From the NCBI GenBank assembly GCA_022453515.1, contig JAJNNY010000015.1, positions 124,001-188,000 of the forward strand: 64,000 nt of DNA. The letters are read 5' to 3'. A model generated the notes under the pieces. That model ran no database searches, was not told the origin of the DNA, and saw nothing but the letters and a program-made list of their open reading frames with translations. Source of the stretch: Astrocystis sublimbata. Taxonomy: Eukaryota; Ascomycota; Sordariomycetes; Xylariales; Xylariaceae. This document shows positions 31,750-45,441 of the stretch, one piece after another. Each line of letters starts with the position of its first letter. Within the stretch, counting starts at the first letter, position 1. A program made the position numbers and the translations under genes.

Positions 31750-34007
31750 GATGACCACTCCGACTGACTATCAATCAGGGCGTAGTGTATTTGCCACAAT
31801 GAAACCAATTGGTCCTAGATCGCATCAACGACTGGGAACCTCTTTGGAAGCAAGACAGGCCATATATAAGTATGACTTTCCCCAGGGCTTGCGTCTTGGT
31901 ATTGTGATCAAGTGAGGGGGTTTTGCAGCCCCCCAACAACTTTGCTACGCATGCAGCACAGATCAACAATGTGTTAGTTTAGTCCACCCCGATGCCATGT
32001 CTTACTTCCCGGCTGTCAACTATCGAAAAGATGCATCTTTCCGCGTCTGTTGACTATTGGACGAACATGTCTAGCGAGACAATCAGTTACTTCATCGAGC
32101 TAGTATGTCGACGAAAAACCTACTGTGGCTTGGCTGGGAATGTGGTGCCGGTATCCATATCTGCATCTCTTCCCTCTGTGTACGTGTAAGTCCGCTCACC
32201 GCAGGGCCTTTTCATCTGAACGTTTGCCAGACCTCGCGAATTTGTGTATGCTCAACTAATTCACCCCGCACAAGGCCCCGATGGTTTATTTGTTGATGTC
32301 CCATACCGGCTAGGTAGAGTCGCAGTCCCACAATGGCGCCCCTGCGCGATGTCAGCTGTGGAGTTACCATCCGCTAATCCAAACACGGCGCTCCATGGCA
32401 CGTTTGCGTAGCAGTGGCTACGAACTTACGAAGGCGAGCCGTGAACCAAGTAGACGAAAGCAACGCGGTCTACAGCCTTCCACGACTGAGGGTTGTGTAC
32501 ATTGTGATACGGATGAATCGCGCCGAGCGGCCCGACCCTTGGGTCTTGTCTTAGACAGACAGTTGAAGCTAGTGTGCGTTTCCGAAAGGCCTCGCAAGGC
32601 TCGAGCATGAATAGCAGAAATGCAGAGAGAGGGCTTCGACTGAAGGAGAGCAGGCATGATATCATCCAGATGTATACGGAGTAGCCACGACAGTACCCGG
32701 CACCAATTGGCCCCTCAAACCTGACCATTGATTCTCATCAATGTCCTGAGGATGACTGTACATAGTATAGTAGGAAGTCAAATTTGTGTGTAATGTCGAT
32801 GTTCAACGTGACCTAGCCGGTGGCTTGCTTGACAGTCGGCGCTATTGAACGTACGCATATGCAGGTTTCCGTGGTAACAATGGGAAATCGCCTCTTTTCC
32901 CACCAACGGCTTCCGAATATCCATTGTCCATTATCCACGAATGCTCCGAGGTCGGCTGTTGACCATCACTAGCTAAGTAGAAAAGTTACCTCTTAAGTAA
33001 GTTACATATATTGGCCTTCTAGACTATTTCATGGATACGTGCAGTAGTTCCCAGTTAGTTCCCGACAGAAGAACCCACCCTTCGGATCATGTCCGTAGAT
33101 CCCGTCACAAGCTGATGGCTACCTGCCTTAGCGTGCGTATTTGCAGTGTGCGGTGTTGGCGTCATTTTGTCTGGACCTTGGGAGTGACAATCTTGGGACG
33201 CTTCAGCTTTATGCGAACGGGCCATCTCGCACCAGAAGAGTGTGGAAAGCTCCGCACGACGTATGTATGTGTAAGGTAATTTTGTCGATCCGGAAAAGCA
33301 GTGGGACATGTCCGTCGTTAACCTGCGGATGTGGAACATGCGCACCAGGTAGTATTTGCCGAACGCTTGCACAAACGGAAGATTCGAGGATAGCAATCAC
33401 AGACTATGAAATTCGCCGGCATTCTTCTAATCATGTGTATGTGTATCGCGTATTCGTGTTGCGACTGGTCGCGATCCAAATCTGAATCAAGATCTCGTGG
33501 TTCGTCCCCGAGTAAGCAGTTCGCGCTCCCCCCAACGCGACATGGATTCCCCGCATTCGATCAACCCTTTTGTTCCATTAAGGGTGCAGAAAACTAATCA
33601 GCGTTCATTGGTTCTGAGACCTTGTTTTGGAGCTCGGAGTTTTGATAGTACAGTCACATAGCGTTGTTGAACAGAGAGATACGTGCCTACTGTTTTCTTC
33701 AATTTGCGGTCAAGATTCATAGGTTTGGTAGTGAGATTAGCCTAGGGAGAGTAATGTACCGACACACACTTCACGACCAACCTCTTTGAGCCCGATGGGG
33801 AAGCCTTGGCTTCAAGGTATTATCATGTCAACTGGACATTGCTGATCTGGGGAAAGGGGATATGAGAAAGGGCTCCTTATTGTTGATTCCTCGCCCTCAA
33901 ATATTTGATACATATTGTACAAGCTTGATAGAGGGTATGTATGAATTGTCGGTGACTCCAAGTGACCCTTGAGATGGATAGTCGCATATACCCTAGCATC
34001 CTCACGC
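31750..34007. other. Intergenic, no supported gene
   Basis: About 2.3 kb. A 63-codon plus-strand frame at 33406 begins with a signal-peptide-like MKFAGILLIMCMCIAYSCC but lacks other support. Nothing else is recognisable. Confidence 0.45.
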
Positions 34008-36403
34008 CTAGCGACGAGACGGCGCTTGGGGCATCCATTCTGCCCAGTGCGTACGGCTAGACGGCCACCACTCGTCATGTTTCCCCGACGCGCCTAGCGT
34101 CGACGCATCGATCAAGGCGCCCATGGGGTGCGGATCCGGCCTCGTTGGCGCTCCCGTCAGATCCAGGAAGTTTTGGGCGTTGCCCGCAGCATTTCCTCTG
34201 AGCGGAATCTGCTGCCGCTGGCAGGCGTCGAGGTGGGGGGGTGGGATGGCAATTGTTTTCTGCAGAATCTCAGGAGCTATGATCAGGGTTGAGGTGAGAC
34301 CTGGAAGAGTCAGTGAGTTATCACTCAGATATAAAACTCCGGGAGACTCGTTAAAAGATAGTTCTCACCGGATACGACGTGCCATTCAATGTGGCAGTGC
34401 TGAAGGTATACACCCGGATTATTCGCCTTGAAGCGCAGGGCTAGGTAACCGCCGGCGTTGATGGTGACCGTGTCGCGGCGGAGTGGGTTGGGATGCGGAG
34501 GGCTCAGGTGTTCACCTTTATAGAACCCTTCCCCTTTTCCATTACGCGCAATGACTTGAAAGGTAGTGCCGTGCAGATGCCAAGGATGACTGCCGGTCTA
34601 AGTTCAGGTGAATAAACACGGTCAGCTCTTGTCCCGCTGTAAAGCGGTGATGCGATAACGCTAGTGACACTGACATCGAAGTTATTGATGATAATCTCCA
34701 CGATCTGATTATGTTTGATCACATATGGATTGGAATTGACTCCATACACAAGTGGGTTTTGAGCTTGGGGACCGGCGCTCAATGCGGTGTATAGTGATGG
34801 AACCTGTACAATGAGTCATGAGCTGGAGCTTGCGTTGAGCGATGGAAGGTTATATTCACTCACTAGTTGAGGAATCATGGTAACATCATTGAGGGTAGCA
34901 CTGATTACAAACCGTCAGCAAATTGGGTTCGCCATGTTTCAAAGAGGAGCCTTAGCCGGGTGGCTTCCAGATGAAGATGATTGCTTGACATCCGAAACTT
35001 ACCGGGTCTGATTGTCAATGACAGTGAAGTTCATGTCCAAGACAATCTGAAGATCCACATGATCATACGCAGCTACTTGATCGACCTTGTAAGCTGGCGA
35101 GGTGGAGAGTTTAGTGTCATCTAGAAAATTGGCAGTTGCAGACAGAGGAGTTTTAGGGGGCATTGGCTTGGTAGAGTCGTAGACTAAGTAACCGTAGAAG
35201 TTGGAATCATAGCCGTCTGGCACTTCATCGAACATGCCTAGCAATTAAGAAAAGATTTGAGGTCAGATTCGACGCTTTGTGTTGCAAAAGGGTGAGATTT
35301 TGTCAGGGCAAACTCACCTGTATCAAGAGAAGCCTGAATCAAGAAGTTTTGAGTGCTTATGTTGCGTGTGGAGAGCAGCACGCCATAACGCTGAGCAACA
35401 GCCAAAGATAATGAGTCAACAGTATACGGCTCGGTATAGACACCGTCCACCTCGACGATGGTGAGTTCATGGCCAATGATCTTGAAGGAGGTCCCAACAA
35501 AGTTACCAGGGTTAATCACACGTAGTAGGTATGTCTTGCCGGGTTGAACATGAACCGGGAGATTCTGTCCATCGTTGAGCAAGCCGGAATCCGGAACGGG
35601 CTCAGGTCCACCGCGAGCGGCGTTTTCGGCTGACTCATAGTACTCGATCAAGTAGGGAGCTTGTGTGTGATACCAGTCGGCGAGAGTGATGACAAGTTCC
35701 CCATCTACTTTGTAAGGTGGAGTGGGATCATGAACGATCAAAGGACCTCGCAAACCGTCCGCAATCTGGCCACTGTAGTATAATCAACATGAGTGAGCTC
35801 AGCTTGTGGCAAATTTCCAAGGGTAAGAAGCCCCATGGGTGGGCAATAGATACACAGATTGCTGACATGAAACAAATGAAAGAAATACGGGGTTGCATAC
35901 TGAACATGACTATGCCACCAATATGTCCCCGCTTGTTGACCAACCTGCGATTGATGTTAGGTACGATGGTTTTTTCAAGGTCTGGTAGAAGTCTGACTTC
36001 CGGCCTTGGTGAAGCCAACGGGAAATGTAGAAGGATTGCAACTAACACTGAAGTCATATATGAAGACAGAACCGGGCGGAATAGGACATTGCGTGGTCAT
36101 AGCCGGGCCATCCATTTGATTTGAGCCGACCTGTGCAATGCCGTGCCAATGTATGCTGGTGGTCTCATTGCCAAGGTTGTTGGTCACTCGCACAATGAGA
36201 CGGTCGCCTTTACACAAGTCGATGGTTGGGGGTGGCCACTGGTTGTTCACTGCCACCACCGGACGCCCGAAACCATCTGGAGACACCCATTTCCACCCTA
36301 TACTCCATTGCAGTGACACTGTCTTGGGACGACCGAGACAGGTATAAGCAACGGCGGAAGAGCAGATGGCTAGAAAATAGAGCCTTAGGAGGAGATACTG
36401 CAT
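34008..36403 (-). CDS. Secreted multicopper oxidase (laccase/Fet3-like)
   Basis: Eight exons on the minus strand (36047-36403, 35901-35944, 35318-35772, 35003-35237, 34864-34900, 34675-34803, 34369-34597, 34008-34300), 592 residues, all in phase. A signal peptide (MQYLLLRLYFLAICSSAVAY) is present. All four copper signatures are complete: SIHWHG, YWWHSH (on a 44-bp exon whose end is followed by HGQIADGLRGPLIVHD), HPWHLHG and HCHIEWH. Leu is at the axial position of the type-1 site. Three cupredoxin domains and NETTSIHWHG-type spacing resemble the Fet3/Abr1 side of the family. The C-terminal NAAGNAQNFLDLTG also resembles Fet3. It has no C-terminal membrane helix, so it is soluble. Roles could be phenol or pigment (DHN-melanin) oxidation, or iron oxidation. 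No iron permease is adjacent, so a phenol/pigment role is favoured (inference). Confidence 0.92.
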
Positions 36404-37848
36404 ATTTGGCTGCTTAGGGCGCTACAGGGGACACGAGGAGATAGAAAGAGGAGGTAAGATAGCCGGTTCTTGCGTTATGACTGCCCGCCATGATGAGGAA
36501 GAGAGAAACACGACAACAAAAGGCCAAGCCTGCCATCTCTTTATGGTTGTGGCATAGGCGGCGGTATGTATCCCGATGATGGCGGGCGTCCAGCGTTTCG
36601 CGGCATCGCGCCGTCGCGACTCTGGAGTGTTTGTTCCGAGCGCATATGATTTACTTCTTTTGGTCGTCTCACCCATCCTTCGGCAGTAGATAGATATGAA
36701 GCGGAACGCCACAACCAAGGGCTGCGGTGATTGCCTTGTAACACACACGAACACGAGATTACTGGCCGGGGATTGCAGGTTGAGCGACACAGAGCAGCGA
36801 TTCTCGTGATTAAGAATAGAAACCCCCCCGAATTTGAAAATGATAAAATCATCACTTGAAACAGCCTGTCTCGGGTAGGATTCGACATCGAATGTGTAGC
36901 TCCGAGCTGTATACCTATCCATTCGCCATGACGATGGGAATGCAGTTAGGTGAGCTCGGACGAGGTGTGTTCAGTTTCAAGACCGGTCAATCAAGCCACG
37001 AGTCACGCAAGCGTGGCGGTTTTACCCACGAGAAGGAATCAGGATGATCATGATAAAAGGATAACAGTCAGCCCTACAGCTACCGACCACGAGGTAAGCC
37101 GGGAGTTGGGGAAATGTCTCATTTTCTGATTGAGTATCCTGCTAGAAGAAGCACTCAAGCTGACGCCTCCGATAGATGCCGGCGACTCGGGCTCGAAAGA
37201 GGGTGTCGATGCTTGGCAAAGGGAATAACACAATATCTACGTTCTGTCACCCACCCATGCGCCAAAAGTCCATAGCGCCTGGGAATGTGGACATTACTTA
37301 CTGCACCTGAAATTGCATTCAAGTAGGCGCCGCATTGGCTGTACTGCACAGTAGCATTGCTGCATGGGCGCCTGCGCAGCAGGAGGAGATAGACGGCACA
37401 TCCATGATGGTTGTGGTGGTACGGCCGAAGCAGATTAAGTGGTGTTCAATGTGTCTAAGCGGAGTGGTGTGGTCTATCGGGACTCGGTCTTTGACATGGT
37501 CGCCGCGAAACGCCCCCAGGACGCCCTGCTGCGCCCATGAGCCACGACAGAGCAAATCAGGTTTGGGAGAAAGCCACCACCGCCACAGTACCTACATTGC
37601 TGGCCCAATCTCCACCAGGTATCAAGTACCGCACTATGTTGCGCTAGAAGTCTCTTGGCTGCGGAGAGGGGCTAGTGAGAGGGGGGCATCGGGGTGGGGT
37701 GAGTCCGATAGAGGTGCAACCTGGAGCGAGCTTCCCGTCGGTAGGTGGTGAAAATATATCTTCACCGCTTCACAATTCTGCCAGTTTTATTATTTCAACC
37801 AGTGTCTGCCGCCTCGCCGATGCCCCCGATCGCGCGAGCCCAGAGAAG
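36404..37848. other. Divergent intergenic region
   Basis: About 1.4 kb between the oxidase (-) and the zinc-finger regulator (+), so it holds both promoters. Frames of up to 166 codons upstream of the oxidase have no motif or start context that would support a gene. Confidence 0.5.
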
Positions 37849-40695
37849 ATGGGCCGTCGACCCAATCCCCTCATCCTTGAGTTTTTCGAGCGCGGTGCGA
37901 AGCTGAATGACAACAGCAACCGCTACCACCACCGCTGCAAGGCCTGTGGTGAGGACTTCCCCAAGGGCCGCATCGACAGCCTCACGAACCACCTGACCAA
38001 GAAATGCCCCGCCATATCCGAGGCCGACCGCATCAACGCATGTCTGGCTCTGCACGGTATCAACAGCGGCGCCGGCCGCCCCCGCTACGATGGCCTGCTG
38101 CACTCCGGCCCCAACATGGGGCCTTCCACCACCGATCACCACCACCATCCCGACACCAGCTCCTACACCGGCTATCCCGGTGACCAGGCCTCGAGCCAGT
38201 CCCAAAGCCAGATATGGACGCCCTTGCAAACACTGGCCGAGGTGTCTCGCCAGATAGAGGCACACGAGAAGCATGACGATCACGCCGCCGCCCATGATGC
38301 CGCCGCCGAGGCCGTGCAGACCACCCTGGCCGCCGCCATCCCCAATCTCTCGTCGTCCGGGGCGAACAACCCCTTCGAACTTCATGAACAGTTCACTCTA
38401 GAGAATCCGCCCATGAGCTATACTACCCAGCCCCAGCCTGAGAAGAAGGGTGTGTATGCCCATCTGCAACCAACCCAGCACGCTGATCTGTCTGCTCTCT
38501 GTTCAATGTCGCACTAATGGTTGGTCTCTCTCTACAGATTCAACGCCCCAGAAAGACTCGGATTATACCCCCCATGACTTTGCTGCCGATGAACAGCGTA
38601 TGCAGCAGCTGTTGCAGCCTTCCTCGCCCCCTTCGCACAACGCTCTCACCGTGGCCGCCGCCGCAGCAACTGCTAGGCTCACCAGTTCGCTGCTAGATCC
38701 TCAATTGCTGAGCGATGAGGCTATTGCTGAGCAGATCGCCCAGGTGGCACCATCCACCGACATGCTTATTGGCTATCCAGAGCCTCAGAAAGACGATCAT
38801 GTGCCCCCTGTTCCCCAACCCTCTCAGCCTGCCCGCGTGACTCCACCACCGCCCGTGCGTGCTACCGATCCTTCAACCCCATGGGGCGTCATGACGTACA
38901 TGGCTGAGGACATTCATGGTCCTGCTACCGTCACCGATCACGCCCATCAGCTAGGGCCCAATCTGAAAGGTGGCTATCGCATGGTCACCCTCAACAGTCC
39001 AAACGGCAGCCGCCACAGGCACAGTCGTGCCAAGTTCGACAAGGACCGCCGCATGGAGGTGCAGGAGGTGCGACGCATTGGTGCTTGCATACGTTGTCGA
39101 ATCTTGCGAAAGGTCTGTTCGAAGGGCACGCCATGTGACACATGCAAAAAAGTGCTATCGCCGCGCGTTTGGCGAACAGGCTGTGTCCGAACGAAGCTCT
39201 CCGAGTTTATTGATTTATACTCTGCGGGCGTGCAGGTCGTCATGGCTCAGAAGCGCATCAACGGGTATAAGACATCTTACCACTTGGAGAACACCGGGGC
39301 CGTGGTGGAAACCTCCCATTTCCCAGACCTCGGACATGCAGTCACGTTCCAAGTGATCCAAGGTTACTCTCAAGATACCGAGGAGGCCGATTTGAAATTG
39401 GGCCCGCCTGTTCTCCTTCTTGATAACAACAAAGAAGACATCCCGGGTAAGGTGGAAGCCTACATGCGCAGCATGTTACCTCAATATATTGCCCACGAGC
39501 CATCAACACATGTGCGGGTGACACTGGAACTTGCAGATCGGATAGCAAAGGAGACCAATGATGAGCTCCTCAAACGCTCACTGGAGCTATGGGGAATCGT
39601 TGAGATGATGGATCGTGAGCGGCAGTGGACAATGCTCGCCAAGTTTCCCCATCACGAAATTGAGGACCAGTGGATCAAGGACGACACAGAGAGCGAGGCA
39701 TACAGCAATATATGCATGCAACTCACTGCCGCCGCCGAGCGCAAGGCATCCATAGCCAGCAAAAACCTGCTGAACGGTATCCAACGTAGTCTGCAAGACG
39801 GCAAGACGAAACTCGGGTTTCCCATGTTTCTGACCGTCATGCTTTTTCTTAACTGCCTGGAAAAGACCACTTGGGCATTCAAAGCCTGGGACCAAGAGAA
39901 CTTGCGCCCAAAGTGGCCGCTGGAGCGACCGCCCGGCGGCTACACCAATCAAGGACATGGCCTGACGGAATTGTTGAGAATGCTGCTGGTTATCCGTCAC
40001 GCGCTACCCAAGACTGTTCAAAACGACTTACATGAGCCCATTGTAGCTGATGGTGATGATCCTGAAGTGGTTCAGTACTTTCAACTACTCAATGTCACCC
40101 GTAAGTTGCCAAACCAGCATTGTGGTTCTCAGACTGACGTTTCCTAGCTGCTTTTTTGCGAATTCGGTATCATGAGAACAACTTTCAGCCGACAGATTCT
40201 CGATCGCTAGAATTTCTGTTCTGCGCCCAGCTTCTGCTCAATGCTCCTCCACCTCACACCATGCTTCGTCCCGAGTCACAAGGAGAATACATGGATACCC
40301 TCCCCGATGCTCCTCCCCATGAATCTTCTCTGCAGGATACCTCAATACAAGAAACGCCTGGGCGGCATATGAAAACCTCACCTTTTGAAACACCATTACA
40401 AGGGGATCCGCTTCGGGATTCTCCTGCCACGGACACTCCGATGCAAGACAACCCTGCTCAGGATTCTTCCAGTCAGGACTCATCTCATCAGGATGCGCCT
40501 CAACAAGATGTGCCTCCTCAGCATTCCCCTACACAGATCATTCCATCACGTGAATCTCCCGTCGCGGCAGCTCCCATCGTAGACACGCCCGTACAGGATA
40601 CTCCTCGTCCCCCCCTTTCCCAGGAAGTTACAGCTGAAATTGCACCATCAGGAGTGGCCGAGCTGAGTTCCCAGGATACAATTCAAGTCGCCTAG
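37849..40695 (+). CDS. Large regulator with BED-like and Zn2Cys6-like segments
   Basis: Three exons (37849-38449, 38538-40100, 40148-40695), 903 residues starting MGRRPNPLILEFF. Near the N-terminus is a BED-type candidate finger: CKACGEDFPKGRIDSLTNHL then KKCP (C-x2-C ... H-x4-C). The middle (about residue 390-420) has a C6 cluster, CIRCRILRKVCSK, TPCDTCKK and a late Cys (C-x2-C-x6-C-x5-C-x2-C-x11-C), with basic residues like a Zn2Cys6 DNA-binding domain but displaced from the usual N-terminal position. Linkers are His/Gln/Pro-rich. The C-terminal 140 residues are low-complexity repeats of the form QD(S/T/A)(S/P), likely disordered. Such proteins occur widely in Sordariomycetes as uncharacterised C6-finger proteins. 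A nuclear transcription regulator is the best reading. It is divergent from the oxidase gene, but control of it is not shown. Confidence 0.8.
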
Positions 40696-42879
40696 TCATC
40701 GCTGGCTTTTCTTGACGAACTCTATCCCCTGCCGGACGAAATCAGTCTTACGGACTTTCTCTTCGGTAGCGAGCCATCTTGGTCGGTTCCCTTCGACTGC
40801 GGTCTTGAATAGAGACATTCCGGCATCATTGAGTACATCTTGCGTTTTCACTCACTACCTACGGGTGTACACACCAAGTGGGTGGTTGAATCTGCACATT
40901 ACGGCTGCGGAGAAAACCTGTAATCTTCTTTTCTTATACCTTAATCCTCCCCACGAACAAACACAACGGCCCCTTACCTCCCTACCTTTGCCTTTGTTTT
41001 GCATCGAGGGAGGGAGGGAGGCAACGATCATGGGAATATGGCCAACTACGACCGACGAACGAACAAAATGAAACGCTTTCAATGCGACTTATAGACAGAT
41101 GGATAGAGAAAAAAATGGTGCTGGGTACACGAAATGACACAACGCGATGGATATGATACACGAGTATGAGTCGCAAAAATGAATTCTATGCAAAATGGAT
41201 AATGGTAGACCTACATGGTTGTTTTGCTGCTGGATTGGCTAGGTACTTGGCTAGTTGACTGCTTGGGTCTGCTTAGGTGTGGCCCGATCAGCCCTGGTCA
41301 GCATGAGTCTAAGTCGGCCATGGACCACCTGTGGGATTCGGCTACAGAGCAGATCTCAATTGTCGGTTGGTTGGTCGGTTGGTTGATTGATGGACTAATG
41401 ATGGATGAACGCTGGATCGCTTCTGTTGATAGGTACTTGATGTTGGTGCATATGTCAGACTAAAAACCACCCGATTACCTGGTCACATAGTCAATGAATG
41501 AAATCATTGTCCAGTGCCTGGACGGATACTTGTCGCTTGCTTACCTAACTAACCTACCTACTTTTCCAATTCTTTCTACTTGCGCATATACCCCCACTTC
41601 CATGGTCCCTTTGTTTGGTTATCGCGCCCTGACTGGGTGGGCACTTACTCATCTACGGACTTACTTATGTGCATATGAGGTAGGTGAATACGTATGCTGG
41701 AAGTATTGTGATGTTTCGAGGTGTGTTGCACTGCGATGCGATGTGATACTAGATATTACCATGGTGTGATAAGAGTGGTTGGGCTCAGTAAAGCGAGCAA
41801 GCAAGCAAGCGAAATGCTTGATTGACGTAAAGGTGAGATGTGGCTACGCTATGTGTATGTATGTGTAAGGTATAAGGTGTGAGGTGTAAGTACCTAATAT
41901 GTATGTAAGATGGACATAGGCAGATAGAGAGGTATATATAGGTACTGAGTTTTGTGTCCACTCAGTTTCTGATGGTAATTTGCAACATTAATCTCACGGT
42001 ATTTTTTTTCTTCCATGTTTATGCTTCAATTTTTTTCATGTATATTTATTTGTTCGGCTCACTCTCAGTACTTTAGATTCAAAAAGAGGAGCGAGGGACG
42101 GAGGGGGGAGAGGTTGAGAGGTTCATGCTGTGTTTTTTAGAAAACGAGGGACGATGTAATCGAGACGTGGTGAGTTGAGGTCTCAGTAAGCAACCTTGAG
42201 GTATACGACATTGTGACACCATTTCATGCTCATGACATATATATGATCACCAAGTCAATTCTCAATTCTCGCGGCTGCGACGAGGATGATGAGTAAATCC
42301 GCCAAGCTTGCTATCTCTTGTCTCATCAATCCTGAAATACTCCAGCTGGGGTATAATGTAGGCGCCCAGAACACCATACCAATGAATCTTGCTTTCAGTC
42401 TCTTAATCTTGATTTCGTGCAGCCTTGTAGTATCGTAATAGTAGGTAGCGTAATGTAGCACGAAAACATCTCCCATATTATTTTTATCACATTTTTATTG
42501 CTTGTTTAGTTTGTACATTACATACAATAATACACCTTTCAGCTCATCATCAATCATTCATCCATCCTCGAAAGCCGATGGTACAGCTCGAGGTGTCAAT
42601 GTGTTTCTAAAGTAGGTACTGGACCAGCACCCAACCCATGTTCTATTCTCTAAGCCAAGAAATTGAATCGTAGCTTGTGTCCTCCTCCCTGCTTCAATGT
42701 TGATTCCTTCACCTGGCCTCCTTCGCAGTCCGTATAGTGTAACATCAGAGCGGCTGGGTTAGTAATCGATTTATACATCATTGGAATCGTAATTGCGGAT
42801 GTTGTGAAGGTAGAGTAGAGGGTATGGGTGGAAGGTCGATCGATAGTTCGATTCAGGCATGCTTCGGTAATGCATGTGT
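40696..42879. other. Intergenic between convergent genes
   Basis: About 2.2 kb, rich in GTAGGTAC-, TGTATGTATG- and GGTTGGTCGGTTGG-like simple repeats. Presumably the 3' UTRs of the regulator and IDH2. No gene recognised. Confidence 0.5.
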
Positions 42880-44387
42880 CTACAACTTGGAGATGATGGC
42901 AGCGGCGTACTCGCCAGTCTTGGCCTTGCCGCCCAGATCTCCGGTCAGAGCCTTACCCTCGGACAGGGTGGAGAAAGTGGCCTTCTCGATGCGGTCGGCG
43001 TACTCAGTCAGACCCATGTGACGCAGCATCATCATAGAGGAGAGCAGCAGAGCGGTGGGGTTGGCAAGACCCTTGCCGGCGATGTCGGGGGCGGAACCGT
43101 GGACGGCCTCGAAGATGGAGCACTCGTCACCGATGTTGCCGGAGGGGGTCAGACCCAGACCACCGATCAGACCGGCGCACATGTCGGAGAGAATGTCACC
43201 GTACAGGTTGGGCATGACGAGGACCTTGTCGTTGTAGGGGACGGGGTCGGTGACCATCTTGAGGCAGGTGTTGTCGAGCAGCTCGGCGTCGAACTCGATG
43301 CTGGGGTAGTCCCTGGCGACCTCGCGGGCGACGCGCAGGAAGAGACCGTCGGACATCTTCATGATGGTGGCCTTGTGGACGACGCGGACCTTGTTGCGGC
43401 CGATCTCCTGGGCGTGCTGGAAGGCGAAGCGCAGGACACGTTCGGAGGCCTCGCGGGTGATGAGCTTGATGCTCTGGACGACGCCGTCGACAACGACGTG
43501 CTCGATGCCCGAGTACTCGCCCTCGGTGTTCTCTCGGATCAGGACGGTGTCGACGTTGTCGTAGGGGGTCTTGTAGCCGGCAATGGAGCGGCACGGGCGC
43601 AAGTTGGCGAAGAGGTTGAAAGTTCTGCGGAGGGTGAGGTTGAGGGAGACGTGGCCCTTGCCAATGGGTGTCTGTCGTATGCGTTAGCAATTGTCCTGTG
43701 GCATGGTTGTCGATGTTCAGTCGGTGTTCGGCAGACATACAGCGAGAGGACCCTTGAGGGCGACCTTGTTTCTCTGGATGCTCTCGATGGTCTCGTCGGG
43801 GATGACGGTCTTGCCGTCCTTGAGGGTCGGGGTGACATCGACGGGCTCCCAAGCAATGGGTGTCTTGGCGGCCTCGAAGATGTCCTTGACGGCCTGGGAG
43901 ATCTCGGGACCAATACCGTCACCCTCGATTATACTGACGGTGTAACGACCCTACGATGCGGCTTATTAGTCTCACTGTTCTCACAGTGGTGGCTCGTTCT
44001 GTTGTTTTGTGAGTTTGACGAATGCGCTGGCGAAGGCAGTTCGTTGCCATGTTGAGCTATTTTCGTCATGGTGTCGCATTGGAGGTTTCGGGCGAGCGAG
44101 GGGAGCAGACGAGAGTAAATTGATGGATGGTGGACATACATCGGCGTTCTTGGTGCCGTGGAACTTGGCGACCTCCTTGTCTGACGAGTAGAATCTCCGG
44201 TTCTGGGAAGAGGGAGTGGTGGTTAGCCTAAGTTGAGAGCTTCACATGCTTCGTTGCTGCACGGTGGACGATCAGATTAGCAGGTAGATAGCTCACTCAC
44301 CTGGAAAGAGAGGGTGGCAGTGGCCCGAGGGGCGGCAGCAAAAACCTGGCGCCGCACAGGGGCGGCGACAGCACGGAGGGACAGCAT
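42880..44387 (-). CDS. IDH2: Mitochondrial NAD-isocitrate dehydrogenase, catalytic subunit (IDH2)
   Basis: Four exons (44301-44387, 44140-44202, 43741-43950, 42880-43671), 383 residues. The first 35 residues ([20 protein letters not shown]...) are Arg/Ala-rich without acids, a mitochondrial targeting sequence. The mature part begins with [16 protein letters not shown], the nucleotide/substrate strand of the decarboxylating dehydrogenase family. Then come [61 protein letters not shown] and [41 protein letters not shown] and the intact NLYGDILSD and HGSAPDIAG place it with IDH2 (catalytic) rather than the regulatory IDH1. It oxidises isocitrate to 2-oxoglutarate with NAD in the TCA cycle, as a hetero-octamer with IDH1 encoded elsewhere. 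The high GC and codon bias fit a highly expressed gene. Confidence 0.95.
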
Positions 44388-45441
44388 CGTGGGGGAGGGT
44401 GAAGAGAGAGGCAGGCCGGTGGGATGTTGTTGTAGAGGTCAGAGTGTCGAGATATGAAAATCCAAAACCCAAAATTCGAATGCAGGCAGGCGCGGGAATA
44501 AAGACGTTGCTTCGCTCCACGCTGCTGCAGACTGCCCGCTGCAGTTGGCTCGCGTGGGGCTTTTTTTTTTCCAACAGCGATCAACCTGTAACTGGAGGGA
44601 CGCCTGGCCTCGGGTGCTTCAGGTTGTAGTCGGACAGAACCGGTAAGCCGGACACACTTCTGAGACACTTTACTTAGCGCAACTCACAACCTCGAGCGGT
44701 AACAAATAGATAAACTACATACTACTTATCTTAATATGGACCACACTACTCTCATTGTAAATTGAATTCCTTTATTGATAACCGAATTAGTTGCTGATAT
44801 TTTCAAGCCGTAGTGTTGAAGAATTATACAAGAAACCCTCATTGTCTTATTGTTGCATCATACCCAGCACTGACTTTGAAGTTGCCCAAGTTTGACATCT
44901 GAAAATGCGCTACTTTCCGCAGGCCATGAGTTGGGGCTAGTCCGCTGTACTTGCCAATCTCGGTATGGTGCATAATTGGCTCAGATTGATGATCGCCCGC
45001 CATCTGTTACCTCAGACACCAGATATGTGACACGATTGTGACCAAGGAAAGGTTGGGCACAACCTTAGCTTCCAGCAGCTGCGCAACCTCGAGGCGCTGC
45101 GCCTTGAAGCTCAACTAATACTCGAAGGAATACCTACAACCTCAATCCTCAGAACTGCAGCACTCGAACTCTAAAGCCCAAGCAGGCCATCAACCACTCA
45201 CTTTGCTAGCTCCCCTTCACTCTGGAGCGACCTAATGACACCTACACGATAATATACTCCTAGCACGTTACCGGAGAGAGTATGATACCCGGTTTCGCCA
45301 TCCTCGAGAAACCCTGAAGAACAAACCCCTCGTGCGGCATGATCAACCACCAACACATAGCTCTCTCAACCAAAGTGCCCACCATCCGATTCGTCAGTTT
45401 TCATCCTTGAGCAGCTGCCCCGGTGCGGCTCGTCGGCAGCC
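44388..45441. other. Divergent promoter region IDH2 / SEC5
   Basis: About 1.05 kb between the two divergent housekeeping genes. No other gene is supported. Confidence 0.5.

Noticed and set aside
33406..33597. 63-codon frame with a signal-peptide-like start
   Set aside because: Only the hydrophobic start looks protein-like. The rest is low-information and there is no intron, neighbour or repeat support.
36422..36922. 166-codon minus-strand frame upstream of the multicopper oxidase
   Set aside because: No recognised domain, lies in the expected promoter, and composition is not coding-like.
42874..44055. 393-codon plus-strand frame opposite IDH2
   Set aside because: It runs antisense through the exons and introns of a clearly conserved gene and its product is only Gly/Val/Asp-biased, with no motif. 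A shadow of GC-rich codon bias.
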